In this document: positions 10,937-23,578 of the stretch, in pieces
Layout: the number at the start of each line of letters is the position of its first letter
Numbering within the stretch: position 1 is the first letter of the stretch
Assembly: GCA_000310025.1 (NCBI GenBank)
Contig: FN649741.1
Location: 4,811,705-4,875,704, forward strand
DNA from: Ectocarpus siliculosus
Lineage: Eukaryota; Sar; Phaeophyceae; Ectocarpales; Ectocarpaceae
Reading direction: 5' to 3'
DNA length: 64,000 nt
Program-made: the position numbers and the translations under genes
Notes under the pieces: generated by a model
Seen by the model: only the letters and a program-made list of their open reading frames with translations
The model's database searches: none
What the model was told of the DNA's origin: nothing

Positions 10937-13900
10937 ATGGCGACGGTGCAAGGAGAAGCAGTAGAGGAGTGGCTTAACGCTGCGGCGCAGTCTGCCGAGA
11001 TGAGCGATATGAGGTGTGAGGTGTGAAGGCGTGGAGGTCGAACGGCAGTACAGTATGTATATCTGCCCAGCCGCACAGCATTTGTATTTGCCTGAACTGC
11101 TGTGTGTGGCTTGGTGTCGATCGAATGCTCAAGATTCCCTCCCACCACATTCGTTAATCATCACACCGCCGCGTTGATTTGCGGGTTGGCACCTGCTATG
11201 CTGTTGCACGTACAATAGCGATGTACCCGTTGGCATGCCTTGATGAGAGCTTGTCGACTGTCGACCCATCCTCTGGTTCCCGATCGGAGAAATTGATTTT
11301 TCCGCTGAATGTTTACTGCTCTTGCTGTATTTGCCCGCACGAGGACCTTTCGAACGTGTGAAAAGCTCCCCAATATACTTGCATGGTTGAAAGCATTGGG
11401 ATCCCGTCATCACGAGATCGCGGCCTCGCAATGCTGCCGCGAAATCTCGTCGCCGCCAGAAAGAACCAGGGCCACCTCGCCTCTTTGCGCTGGACGCCGG
11501 TCCCCGTCCAGTTTGCGGTCCACCTGTGCTGTTGTGCTGCGTTTCACGGCGGCTCCGGTGTTCACTCTCCCCGGCTCGCAGCTCGTCAGTTAGAGAGGCA
11601 GGGGAACCACACAGGGTGCAGCAGTAAACTAGTTAGAAACTGCGATTTTCACCTTCCACGACAACCATACGTACGCACGTGTCCAGGGGCCGGGTTTTCG
11701 ACGACCCCTTGCTCATTCCGCGGGTCATCGACATGGTCAAGAACGCCACCGGATCGAACGAGTTCATGACGAACACCAGCGCCAAAGGCGACGGCAGCAC
11801 TTCTTTTCGGCCGCCGCCGCCGCCACCGCCGTTGCCATCTCGTGAGCCAAGAATCCATCATCACGGTGGGCACACCAATCGACAGCAGAATGGACAGGAT
11901 TGCCGCGGAGGTATCGGGGACGAAGCCGCAACGCGCGCAGGTTTTACTGGCCGAGACTTGCCCCAAGACCCCGCTTTCGATACGCCACCACCCCGGACAC
12001 CGCCCGCCGCCGCGAGAGCGCTCCGTCGGGCGTTCACCTTTTTGAGAAACGCCTGTGCCGGGTGCCCGGGCAACAACCACGCGCTTCGCCACACAGGCCT
12101 TGCAGAATCGGCAAGTGTTTTTTCCAGGACAAGGCCTCGAATGCATTTCCAGCTCTAATGGGGATCATTGTGGATCCGCTGTTTGCTGTATAGGTTACGG
12201 TGCCACCTATGTCAGGAGCGGTGGTGCGGTGAATGGCGGTGATATCGTTGTTCGGGTTCGCTTGTTTCGCATCGACTGCTACTACCACTCTTTCATCCCC
12301 TCGTGATGCGCGTCTTGTAATGTTGGCAACCACCCGGTCGGCTGCTTCTTGTGTTTCGAATGATTTACTCACCCGCGGGATGTGGGTTTGGAGCCGCCTC
12401 AAGTATCCGTCAAAACCTCAGAGTGATGTATCCGCTCGGCAATCCGTTGGCTGCTGTGTTCATCGCACACGATTGTTTGATTGACCGAGCAAGCCCTGCA
12501 ACTCCAAAGGCCTTAGATGGGCGATGGATAGCCTATGTGTTGTTTCTTGGCTGCAACGACCCTGTGCAATATGTGACAGACATCAAACCGCGTTTTATTC
12601 ACCTCGACTTTTCAGAGAGAATTACTCCAAACCTTGTTGGGGTGGGCGCGTGACGAGTGCATAGAAGAAAGGGGTTTCCAAGAGGAGATGGGGAGATCAG
12701 AGGACGTGATTGTTTGCATCTCTCGAAAAAGCAGGCATTGGAGGATATCGTGGCCACATTAAGGCTCGAGAAGGAGAAAAGAAAGGACATCGACATCACA
12801 TGCTGTAGCGCGAAACATTCAGATTGTCAATTGCGTGGATGCTCCGTTTCGAGAAAGGCGCGCAACTCATGGGTACCCATCCCAGAGTTTGAAGTCCACC
12901 TGCAGCACGCCGTAATGGACTTTCTAGGACGCCGTGAGTGCCTCCAACATGTGCCGTCCCCACCCCTGTTCTGCTGGCACCGACACAAAAAACAACCTCA
13001 ATGCAGGCGCTCCAATTCGCCGTGGATCAAGCCCCTTTCGCCTGTGCAACGACGTCCCACCCCGCCGCAAGAACTGCGGAGTGTCAAAGCGAGGTGGGGG
13101 ATGCGTCAGACGTCAGGCTCGCGGTTCGAGCCGGTCTGCAGTTTGCTTACAACTACTGCGCCGGCAGTGAGGAGAGCAAGGCCTCGCTGTGGGCCGCGTG
13201 GTTCCCTCGGGGTCTGATGGTACGTGCGAGCGTTTCCTAGTTTTTCGTTTTTGCGGCTGAACGAGTTTGATATCTTGGTACACAGCGGAAAATCCGCGAA
13301 ACCGCTCCAATCAGAGAGAGAGGGGGGGGGGGGGGGGGTGAGAAGAAGAGGGGCATCAGAGTCTTGTTTCCGCGCCATACGTTGACGCCCTTGACCGCCT
13401 TGCCGATTCGGTTGGCACGCGATGCATGCTTGCATCCCATGGCAGGAGCTGGTGAACGAGCTCAAGACAGACCGCGGCTTGCTCTCTCTCGCGGTCGCGT
13501 TGGTCCACAACTGCTGCATTTCGCCCCCGCCACGCGAGCCAAGAGAGGACGATGGTAGCCCCCGAGAAAGCAACAGAGACAACGGGACAGGAGAGGCCGG
13601 CGGAAAGGAGGCGGGTGGGGGAGAAAGAAGTAGAGGCCGAGAGAGACTCGATCTCCTCTCAGCGGACAAGGCGTTCTGTTGTCTTCTCATGAAGGTGATA
13701 TTGTGTTTTTTCCAACCCCGCAGTCATGGATGCGGATGCGGGCCACGCGAATTTGAAACCACGTGCTTTGTGTGCAAGTCTGTCGAAAGACGTGGCGCTG
13801 CGAGGGCGAAGACATCAAGGCAGGCGTTTTTCGTCCGGCGATTTGTGCTTTACAGAGTATTGCCGGAGGTATATACGGTAGCACTTTCGTTAGGTCGCTC

Positions 13901-16900
13901 GGCGTATGGACGGGTCCTCGGGGAAGTTCCAGGCGTCGCGAGAGACTAAACTCGAGCCAGCTACTTAGTGGGTTCACCCTACCCCTACCGTTTATCGTGC
14001 CATGTCCCTTGCTAAAGCTGTTGAGTTTTTTGTTCCTGTAGTTTGAAGTATACAACGGTTGTTTCGTGGAACGTTTGTTGCGCGTGCTTCCGGGGGAGTG
14101 ATCCCGGCGCTAGGTAGACCTGTTTTCTTCGCTCGGCATGTAGTCACATGCCCCGGCAGATATCACGAGATCTTCTCGCTGCTGAGGGGGACTTGGACCA
14201 CAGAGCACGTACCCCACGACACGTGGTCCCTATTGCGTTCTGCTATTTTCACTTGCCCGTCTCTTCTGCGTGAGCCCGCCTCCTTCGACGCCGTCCAATC
14301 TGTGCTCCCTTCGCCCGTTTCGTCAATTGGCCATTGCACTTGTTCGAAGGTCGTCGTTACCCCGAGCAGCGGCGGTGGCGAGTCCGAGGGCGCCAGCGGT
14401 AGTCAAAGCCGTGAAAGTAGTGGCGGCGAACGCGATGACGACCCCGCAGCAGAGTGGCTGTACCTGCTGTTTTGCTGCTTCGTCCAAGAGCGCCTGTGTC
14501 GCCGCGTCTACGACAACGTGGGTATTCGGGCGGGGAAGAGAACAAAGCGGCCACGGCGACAAGGTGGGTGCGGAGCAGTTGTTGTGGGCTCGGCGAGGGT
14601 GGCGCAAAGCAGCGGGGAAGAAGATGGAGCGGCGGCTGGCAGCGGCAGTGTGCGTGCCATGTCTGGCGTGGGGCGGGGGGAGGAGAAATGGGGAGAGGGC
14701 GGCAAAGGGAGAGTCGACGAGGCGGAGGAGGAGGAGGAGGAGGAGGAGGAGGGTGGCGATGAAGGCTTCTTCTTCCCCGTGACGCCGGAGCAGCTCATTG
14801 TGCTGAACCTGGCGGAACTCGCGACAGGCAAGTGTGGCTGGAATTGTAGAGCTCCTTTAGTTGATGAAACAGAAACCTGATTACAGTCTCCTGTGGTTTA
14901 GCAGCGAGCGTGCGTCCCGCTAGGGCGAGCGTGATAAAAGTGACAATAGTAAACAGACTATCTAGCAACTTTGTGTCTGGTCGGTGCGAACACGATCACG
15001 TGCGCAGTGTCAAAGGACGGATCGAATTTGGCGAAGCTATCCCGAACATGTGCACACCAGTGCAGATTTTTGGCGAACAAGTAGAACCGTCGAATCGCCC
15101 GGTGCAATCACCACCATTGAACGGTTCTTGCTTTTTTTTTGCGTTGAATTTCAATTGTCCCGACTTGGGTTGCGTACACCACCAGCTACTTCTTGCCAAG
15201 AACCTCAACTGTTGTGGTACCTACGTTGCCATCGATGAACACGCCAACACCCCGTTGTGGTGAAGCTACTGCACTTTTTTCGTCTCCCACGCTGCTCATT
15301 GTCCTCGCCTTCCTTGTCCGACCGCTGTTGGCGAGGCAGCCGACGAGGTGGTCACCGGCGGCGAGCGCCCCTGCCCCCGGCAGCGCCAAGCCTGCGGCGC
15401 TCTCGCGGCATGGCTGACGGGGCTCCTGTCGGCGATTCCTCTCAGCCAGTCCCTGCTCCCACGGACCGGTACCGCCCAACCGCCACCGGCGGCGGAGGCG
15501 AAGATGCCGGCAGCGGCAGCAGCAAGGAAACCGCCGTCTCCATCATCATCGGCGGGGCACGAGGAGCGGGGCGACGGGGTTGCCACCGACGCGGAGACGG
15601 AGCGGGTGCGGCGGAGCATGCGCGAGGAGGCCAGGTCCGCCGCTCTAAGGGCGCTGGCGGCGCTGCTCGCGGGGTGCAGCGACGAAACCCGGCAGCAAAT
15701 CGCCGCCGCCGCCGCCGCCGCGACGGAGACGGGTGCGGAAACAACGGCACCGGAGAAGGTCGCGCCACCGACAGCAGCGGAGGAACCCCAGCAGCCGACG
15801 ACTCTGGGTGTTGCCTCGGGTGAAGCGGAAGAAACGACGAGATCAGCAGCGAAGGTGACAGCAGCAGGGAGTGGTGGTGCCAGCGAGGGAGAAGGGTGTG
15901 AGGTAGCGAGGGTGCCGAGAGTCAGCGAAGATGGCGGCGGCGGGCGCGGTGGATCTTTACCGCTAACGCCGACGACAGCGACGCCCGTGATCGCGCAACC
16001 CGAACCCCTGGGACTCGTCCCTCTCTGCTTACGGCTTTTGCATGGTTGTGGGGGCGCCGCCGAGCCCAATCCCGCAGCTAGCAGCGGCCAGTTCTCCCGA
16101 AAAGAAGGGTCGACGGCTTCGGCAGCCGTAGCCACAGGAGCCGGAGACACGGCGCCCAACGGTAGCCACCATCGCGGGGAACTGCCGGACGGGGCGGTAC
16201 CGGCCGGGCGCAAGGTAGAGCTCTTGAAGGTGATCGGCAACGCGTGCTTCCGGTGCCGGCGGTCGCAGGACCTGGTGCGGGAGGAGGGAGGGCTGCCGCT
16301 GGTGCTAAATCACTGCAAGGTGGATGAGGCGAACCCCTTGCTCAGGTAACTGCTGCCTGCGTTGGTGATGGCGTTGATAAGTAGAGACTTTTGACCCTAA
16401 CGTTGTGTCCTACGAGTGGGTTTCCAGGAGAGCACCTCCTTTCATATTTTCGGCAAACAGCAGTTGCCCTCATTTTGCTGTGTTGTTTTATGGTCGAGAG
16501 GGTTGGCTTTCGGTGCGCTGGCGTACGGATGCACATGCGGTCGGATGTTATTTTCAAGGAGCCGCGTTGGCCCCATTGTAGTTGAGGCAGGATCCTTGTT
16601 ACGGGAACGCACATTATGTTGGTGCGTCTCTTGTTCGAGCGCCTCAACGGGCAAGGCGGCTTCATCGCGAGCAAATTGTGCTGTGCGTCTCGAGTTTTCC
16701 CGTAGGTGCTCGACTTGTGGCACGTAACGTTTCAGCGGGCTTTCCCTCACTCCCCTTTGCAAGACGCTCGATAATCGGACAAAGCTCCCTTACACAACTT
16801 CACTTATGGTGTATAGCCTCAACGCCCTTCTCCTCCCCCTTACCCCCGTCCTGCCCTTTCCGTACCTCCGTTGCCATCTCTGCCTCACTGCTGCTTCTCT

Positions 16901-17249
16901 TACCGGCTCTATCTACACTCCCGTTCGGGACTCGATTTTTACCCATCTCCGGCCGGTCTACCGGATACTCTCCTTTTTCTCCGCCCGGGGTGATCTCTTC
17001 CTCCCTCATACCCCACCTTGCTGGCGCGTTACTCCCCGGGCTGACGACCTCGAGACCTGCAGAGAGTACGCGCTGCTTGCCTTGCGAAACCTCTGCGAGG
17101 GGAACGCCGCGAACCAGGCATCTATCTCCTCGCTGCAGCCTCAAGGATGCACCCCCGGCATGGAGGAAGCCCTGGCGGACATGGGGCTCGAGGGCAGCGT
17201 GAACGCTGAGGGGAAATTCGCCGTCGGCCCTCGACCCACCACATCTTGA
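10937..17249 (+). CDS. ATXN10: Ataxin-10 homologue (armadillo-like repeat protein)
   Basis: Proposed exons are 10937-11013, 11687-12110, 13007-13219, 13446-13694, 14350-14827, 15340-16345 and 17063-17249 (TGA). All phases agree and give 877 residues. Family evidence is in the helical repeats: FLRNACAGCPGNN (exon 2), LQFAYNYCAGSEESK (exon 3) and GLLSLAVALVHNCC (exon 4). The C-terminal ataxin-10 domain is VIGNACFRCRRSQDLVREEG, then PLVLNHCKVDEANPLLR, joined by splicing to EYALLALRNLCEGNAANQ. Known ataxin-10 proteins are cytoplasmic armadillo-like proteins linked to cytokinesis and cilia. The human protein is about 475 residues; here poly-Pro, Ala/Glu- and Gly-rich insertions in exons 2, 4, 5 and 6 nearly double it. 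The first exon is short and rests on phase agreement and a good start context. Introns 2 and 5 use GC donors in this model. Confidence 0.85.
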
Positions 17250-19498
17250 AGTAGATAGGGAGAAGTGACACATGAAGGTTTAAGTCTTGCTGTAGGGCGT
17301 TACATGTTTGTAGCAACGTTGCAACGTTTGCAGGGTTGGGGAATGAACCGCGCGGTTGGATGGCACTCACAGGTAGGGGTGTGCCAATCGTAGATGAAGC
17401 GCCCTTGTACCAATTGCCCCTAAGAGTGACCGTGCCCTATTGGCCACAACGGCAGGTGGACTTTGGCTGCTATCATTGTAGATGTCGGTAGTTTGTTATT
17501 CTGTTGCGCTCACTGTGTCCCATACAGTCGTTTTCTTGGACTGCTTCCGGTAGCGGATGTACCACTCACTCATCGAGAACGGAGATATGAGCTCTCGAGT
17601 TTTTTTCTTTTCTCTAGCCCAAGAGAAGAACGTCAACTGTGTGCGTCCCTGGGTGCTTGTGAACCCACGAAGACTGTATCGGCAGCGTTGACAAGAATGA
17701 GACGTGGGTGACGTGGAGGCGGTACACCAAGAGTTGAACGATGCGACGAGCTTGTGCGACAGGAATCTTGTCCTATATTCTTATGCCGCTGGATGATTTT
17801 CGGCTGCGTCCTTCGCCGCCGTTTTTTTAGCGTGGATATAAAAGTGGGTTGCTTCCCCGCTACGTAGTCCAACTTGGCACATGCAAAGGAAAGTGTGTTG
17901 GCTGTAGAGCAATCATCCTGTGAAGGCCGGCCAAGAAGCGAAGGGTATGTTAGTAGGTACTACCATCTCTGATCAAACTGGTGCCGACGCCTTGCTGTGC
18001 TGGGCACAGGTTTATTCCTGCCCACGCTCATCGTCACCGCTGGCCTGTCTGTCGCCCCGACCACCACCACCGTTTCTCTTTACACTCGGCCACGTGAATC
18101 TCCACCGGTGGCGTATTCCAAGAGAGGGAGTAGCACAGAGTCGCTGTGAACGCGGAGAGCATGAAGCAGCGTATACTGCTGTAGTTTACCCAGCCAACGA
18201 ACGCAGCATTAAGTGTTTGGGCGGCCGACAGCCCGAATCGGTTCCAACGCTTGTCCTACTCCGGTGGTTAACCAACCTCCAGTGAAATTCTGACATCTGC
18301 CTGGCGTCTGCTCATATCTCCTGCTCGAAATGCTTTTTCCCCATGCACATTAAGTGCCATGTGAGATATGGTACTGTAGTTCAGTAGTGCACATCCCAGG
18401 GATCGGCCTGTGTTTGAAAAGGTGGAGAGGGCTGGCAGTTTTTGGGAAGAGGAGAGACGCTCAGCGATTCCTGCTGCTTCCTTCGCAATAATTCGTCAGG
18501 ATCTGTTCACCCACGAGAGACACCTCTACATAGATGGTTTGCAAAATCGACAGGTGCTCGCCTCTGTTTCAGTGACGCGTTTGGTCCGGTAGCTGTAAGC
18601 GAAGATTCATTCACGCGCGTGCGAAAGAATAACACCCACCGGGTTACGCAATGGATACACACCGTTGGTATTTGTGGGATAATGGAATGAACGCATGAAA
18701 CGTACATGTAGTTCGGCACCGATTGGATGAAGATGGGGCTCGGCTTGATTGCTCGACGGACAAGGGAACGGGAAGGAGAATATTTTCCAAAAATTGAAAT
18801 ATTCGAAGAGCCAGACAAAAAAAATCGACGATGTAGTTCTCCTTACCTAGCCTACTGGTCGTTGGCGTTCTGCCATCCACTGCAATGGGAGAGTTTGGTT
18901 ATTGCTTGACACATTTAATAGTCCTCGTGTGAGTACCAAGGCACGATGCGCTTTGGGGGAAAAACTACCGACATGAGGGAGGTGAAATATCTTTCCCGAT
19001 CGAGTGATGATGAGGTCATATGCAGCTCCTATCATCATGGCAGAAATGTTGAAATGCCATCGTTGCTGAAGCGCGTGTTGATGAGTGGGAAAAAAGTGTC
19101 GCAGCCGGTCTATTGCGCCTGGTGGGGAAGTGACTTGGAAGATCACCGGATGCCACACCCGTGCCTGCACCAAACATTCTTAGAAGGAGGACTACAGTAC
19201 ACGACGGTACCTGAAATTCCAAGCAAAAATTCGAGGAGGAATGGTGGCGACGACAGCAGGTGGTGATGGTGAGGGACCAGCTGTCGATAAACAACGACGA
19301 CCAATTGCCGCTGGTGTTATTGCATGACTCGTGTTATTATCACGATTGGGAGCTCCAAGAGGTTTGGAGTGAAACGGCCGATGACTGAGTCACGGCAGTC
19401 TGGTGAGGGTGATGAAACAAGATTTTGAAGGCACAAGCCAAACGTGGATCTGTCACAAATGTTGACCTGTTCATTTCTTTCACCATCTTGTGGGTAAG

Positions 19499-19533
19499 CG
19501 AGTGAATGAGTGAGTCAGGAAGTGAGTTAGTGA

Positions 19534-19565
<32 letters not shown>

Positions 19566-19650
19566 TTGTGTGAGAGTGAAGTAATGAATGCGTGAGTGAA
19601 TGAATATGTGAGTGGACGAATAAGTGAGTGAGCGAGTGAGTGAAAATGCA
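19499..19650. repeat. GTGA/GTGAAT simple-sequence tract with a (GT)n core
   Basis: Degenerate GAGT/GAAT units surround a pure GT run at about 19540-19570. On the minus strand it yields a Thr/His/Ser/Leu periodic ORF, which is a repeat artefact. Confidence 0.85.
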
Positions 19651-21931
19651 GGTGTGTGTAAGGGCATTTAGTTTATGAGTGACTGGGAGTGCACGTGTTC
19701 GCTGTGGGTGTGGGTGAGTAGATTGCCAAATGTAAAGGGTGTAGCGTACCGTCGTATCTGCCAGCCCTTGTTTCACAAAAATATCATCTCCTCGTCAGGA
19801 TATTTTGATGTTTTCTTTCCCACCCCGTGAGCAATGAAACTCCACGTCATGTCCAAGAGTGAGTCCATTTCTTCATGCTTTCCGGGCCAAAATCATTCTT
19901 CGGGAATACCTCCCGTTCGAACTATTCCTCGCACATATCTAGCCGTTGTGCGCATAGAGGAACCACGTTGGTTCTCCACTACAAAAATTCTCGCTCCCAA
20001 CATCCAATGTCACTTTCACCATTTTTTCTTGTATTCCCTCGGGTGGGATCTTTTCGGGATTGAGTTCAACATTCAAACCGGTTTCCGCGGAACTCTATTC
20101 CATCGCGTCTACTTTTTACGAAGTAGTTTCATGGGGGTGCTAATATTCTTGTTTTGGACAGTACTCTTTTACGTGCCCGTATGGTCCGTCCAGGAAATGG
20201 TATTCATTTTGGTTTGTTGGTCACAACTTTCCGAAATGATTCGAATATGAGGGAATTTCAGCCACGCTCGTGATCCCCACATCAAGGACAACACAAAAGG
20301 TTTCAAACAACAAAAAAATTGCACAGCACTAGGTCATGTCATTCAAAATCTCGGTTTCGCAATATACATGTGGAATATCTCAAAAATATTTGGGGGGTTA
20401 CATGATCCGAAAGACTCGTGTTCAGCGGAATTTCGAGGGGAATCGTTTGCCGCTGGAGGTTGCGAACAAAATGCCCTTCCAGATTCGGTTTAATATGGGG
20501 TATAACTTCGTTGTTTCTTGATAATTTTACAATCGGAAAAGGGCGACACCTAAATACTAGCAAATTCCAAGAGCTGTCGAGATCCAGTCTCAGGTTTTCT
20601 CTGAACGGTAGACCTTCAAGTAGATAGGGACCATTTTTTTCGGGAAAATTCTAAATAACCTGTCGGAACATTAGAAATCGAACTTCAGATTTATTTTTGG
20701 GCCTGGAGACAACTTTTTACTTTTTAGTTCGGAACAACCACCTACCCCGAGAAAAGTGCACCTGAGTGCAGGGCGGTAAAGTGGGGAAAATGTCCGCAAC
20801 GGACCATAGGACGGAGCAATATTCCTTCGAAGCCGGCGCAGCATCAGGTTCGGAATCGAACGCGAACCTCGTAGCGACTGAACTCGAGGTAATCAGAATT
20901 CATGGGATACTATGTTGAGCGCGCATGCGGGAACACCAATCGTTACTGGGGTTAGAAAGGAAAACTTCGTTGTCAAGAGGGGATTCAACGACATTTGCTC
21001 AAGTTCATTGTATTTTGGAGGTCAAGCAAGGCCTCTCCGTCCTCTGTTGCTTGGGAGGGTGCCTGCGCCAAGATGCGGTCAAACTCAAACCATTTTCAAA
21101 TCCAAGAAGTTGCGCAGCTGCACCACTCAAAGGCCGCGTGCGGGTAGGAAGGGTTAGCTGTAGTTAGCAGGACCTGGAGCATCCCTCGCTCGCAGGTCGC
21201 CCGGCACATGTACGAATATTATTACATGCCCGCCGCTCGAACGTGTGCCTTCCCTTTTTCTCGAGACGCCAGGGGCTCACATCCGTGTGTCGTGTGTCGC
21301 GCGCGGGGAAATGCCCGCCGTAAGAACAAAGTTCGCGTGTTTTGAATGTGCTGTACATGGTGTCCTTTTCGACGTCGAATTCACTGTCTAGCGGAATGTC
21401 ACCCTGTCTGTCCACAACTTTAACAAACACGCCACTTCCCGCTGTTGCGAACTTCACGACAAACAATAGGTCAAAAAGTATCTCCCTAAATAGTACCTAC
21501 ACTAACGAGCCTAACGGTAAATCCTGCGCGAATGTCGCACTTCATGGTAAACCCCTCCCCGTCGTGACGTGATTTGAAACGCGCGTTTTGTACAGGGCCA
21601 CTGAGAAAGAAGAAGCGCCTACACACCCTCTTACGCCTGGTATCCCATCGAACACTATCAAACACAGGATTCGTGGCCGATGGTTGAAAAGCATGCAGCA
21701 CGTAATTTACGGCGGAAGGGCAACGCGCTGTCCGCCTCAGTCCCTGCCCATCATCCCCATCATCCCGAACTACCACCAACGTGCTTCAGAGCGGCAAAAG
21801 GCAGGCTGGCCTCATCGGCTTCTTCATCAGAGTGAACAAAAGCACCGACACTGGAGTATGTACTTACAAAAAATCATCGCCTAGGGGGGGCGGCTACCGA
21901 TGATACATAACAGGGCTAGATGCGGGACCTG

Positions 21932-22029
21932 TCGCAACAATGCGAGCGCCGGTATGCGCATGCCCAATGAAACAGAGCGCTCGCAACAATGAGAGTGCCG
22001 GTATGCACATGCCGAATGAAACAGAGTGC
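21932..22029. repeat. 49 bp tandem duplication
   Basis: Two head-to-tail units (21932-21980 and 21981-22029) begin TCGCAACAATG and share GGTATGC.CATGCC.AATGAAACAGAG, with six or so substitutions. The second unit is followed directly by CACACCGCCACAC. Confidence 0.85.
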
Positions 22030-22472
22030 ACACACCGCCACACATGGAAGATCTCTTCAAAGGCGCAAAGCGCCTCGTGCCGCGTGGGGGATGGCTGCTT
22101 GTCACGCGAAACACACACGCGCGCGCGCTGACGTACACACGCCTCGAGGCAGCGCTCGACGTTCAGTGCATGCATTACCTCCTGCCTTCCCCTGCTGAAG
22201 GTGCTCAGAAGTATCGGCGGCTCATAAAGAGGACTCGACACAGGAAGCGAGTCTGAGATTTCGAAAGGAAAAAAAACAGACTGCGTCAAGCCTCAGCGCC
22301 ACGTGGCAAAACCATAACCAACCCCGCACGCATGTGATTGCCCAATGCCCAACCTCAGGGCTAAATTCGCTAAATAGAAGTACTACTAAATTACGCTAGG
22401 GCAGAGCCTCGATGTGTGAACTCTCGAGAGCGGGTCTTCTCGCCGGTCCCCTCGGCTCACGCATTTGGTAGC

Positions 22473-23543
22473 TCACATCTTAATCTTGTGCCTTTGAGCG
22501 ACCTGAAGGTGAGCAAACAAGCCGATTCGGGACAAGAAAAAAAAAAAATGGGCCTGAGAACGGGCGGCGGCGGGATACGCGTGAATTGAAAGCTCGTCGT
22601 TCGTATCCCTTTAGTTGCCGACCTCAAGCAAAAATCGACAAAAAAATGTCTATCTCACCTGCCATGACGCTTATGTAGCCACGGCACATAGTTCCCGAAC
22701 ACAAACAGCAACAGTCGACTTCATTCGCCCCCGAAAACAGCGTACCATGCAGTCCCGACCCCATGAGGGAACCCTACCAAGCTCACCTCGTCAAACATGT
22801 TCGGGAACGCGAAGCGGACGCTCAGCGGCGGGGCCTTCCCCTTGGGCACCTCCATCTGCTGCGCCATCTGGAGGGCGCCGGCCTCCAGCCGCTGCCTTCC
22901 GAGCACCTCCCTCAGCAGCTCCTTGTGGTCGGTGATGACCGCCCTGATCTGCTCCTGCCACCTCAGCGTCGCCTGCTGGACCTCCTTGCTCGTGCACCGG
23001 CTCAGCCCGCCACCGCCACCGCCGCCGCCGCTGCCGCTGCCGCCGCCGCCGCCGTTGCCACCAGACCCACAAGAGTCGCCCAAAATGGTGCCAAGGACGG
23101 TGCCCTCCCGCCACCGCGTCTTCAGGCGCATCTTGAGGGTCTGGACCGTGCGGCACCCGCTCCGGAGCTCTAGCCCCTCGGACTCGACGGCCTTGTCCAG
23201 CTCCACCAGGTCCACCGCCGCCAGGAACTGCCGCCGGAGGTTGTCGTGCTCGGCGAAGAACGACCGGGCGGCGGCCTCCCTCTCCAGGCACTGGTCCCCG
23301 TACAGCCGGTCGATCGCGCTGCCGCCGCCGTCATGGGGCTGTTCGGCCGGTACATAGCCCCGTTGTTGACGCCCCAACGGTCGTTCGCCTTCGGTCGTCG
23401 CCCGCCTCGTCTCCTGACGTCCCATGTCGATCACGCACTCCAGCGGCGGCGGGAACACGTCGTGGCCCTTCGGTGGCGACGGCCTCGCTTCCTTCGTCCC
23501 GGCTTTTCCGGCTCTCTTTTTCGGTGCCTTCTTCGCCGAACCC

Positions 23544-23578
<35 letters not shown>

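Larger units (their letters stand above)
17250..22472. other. Spacer between convergent ataxin-10 and WD40 genes, no supported gene
   Basis: Short ORFs on both strands show no motif or splice-linked partners. The interval contains a GTGA-type simple repeat (19499-19650), a visibly more AT-rich block (about 19830-20760) and a 49 bp tandem duplication (21932-22029). Both flanking genes end into this interval. Confidence 0.4.

Noticed and set aside
10314-10964. 216-codon plus-strand ORF
   Set aside because: About 25 of its codons come from the CT microsatellite as alternating Ser/Leu, and no part resembles a known domain.
15296-16240. 314-codon minus-strand ORF
   Set aside because: Overlaps the ataxin-10 exon 15340-16345, whose plus frame joins in phase to recognisable ataxin-10 motifs.
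19480-19776. 98-codon minus ORF rich in Thr/His/Leu/Ser
   Set aside because: Translation of the GTGA/GT simple repeat.
20840-20900. tRNA-like stretch (GTTCGATTCC-type loop on minus strand)
   Set aside because: A T-loop-like motif is present, but no A box or cloverleaf could be built, so it is left as chance or deep decay.
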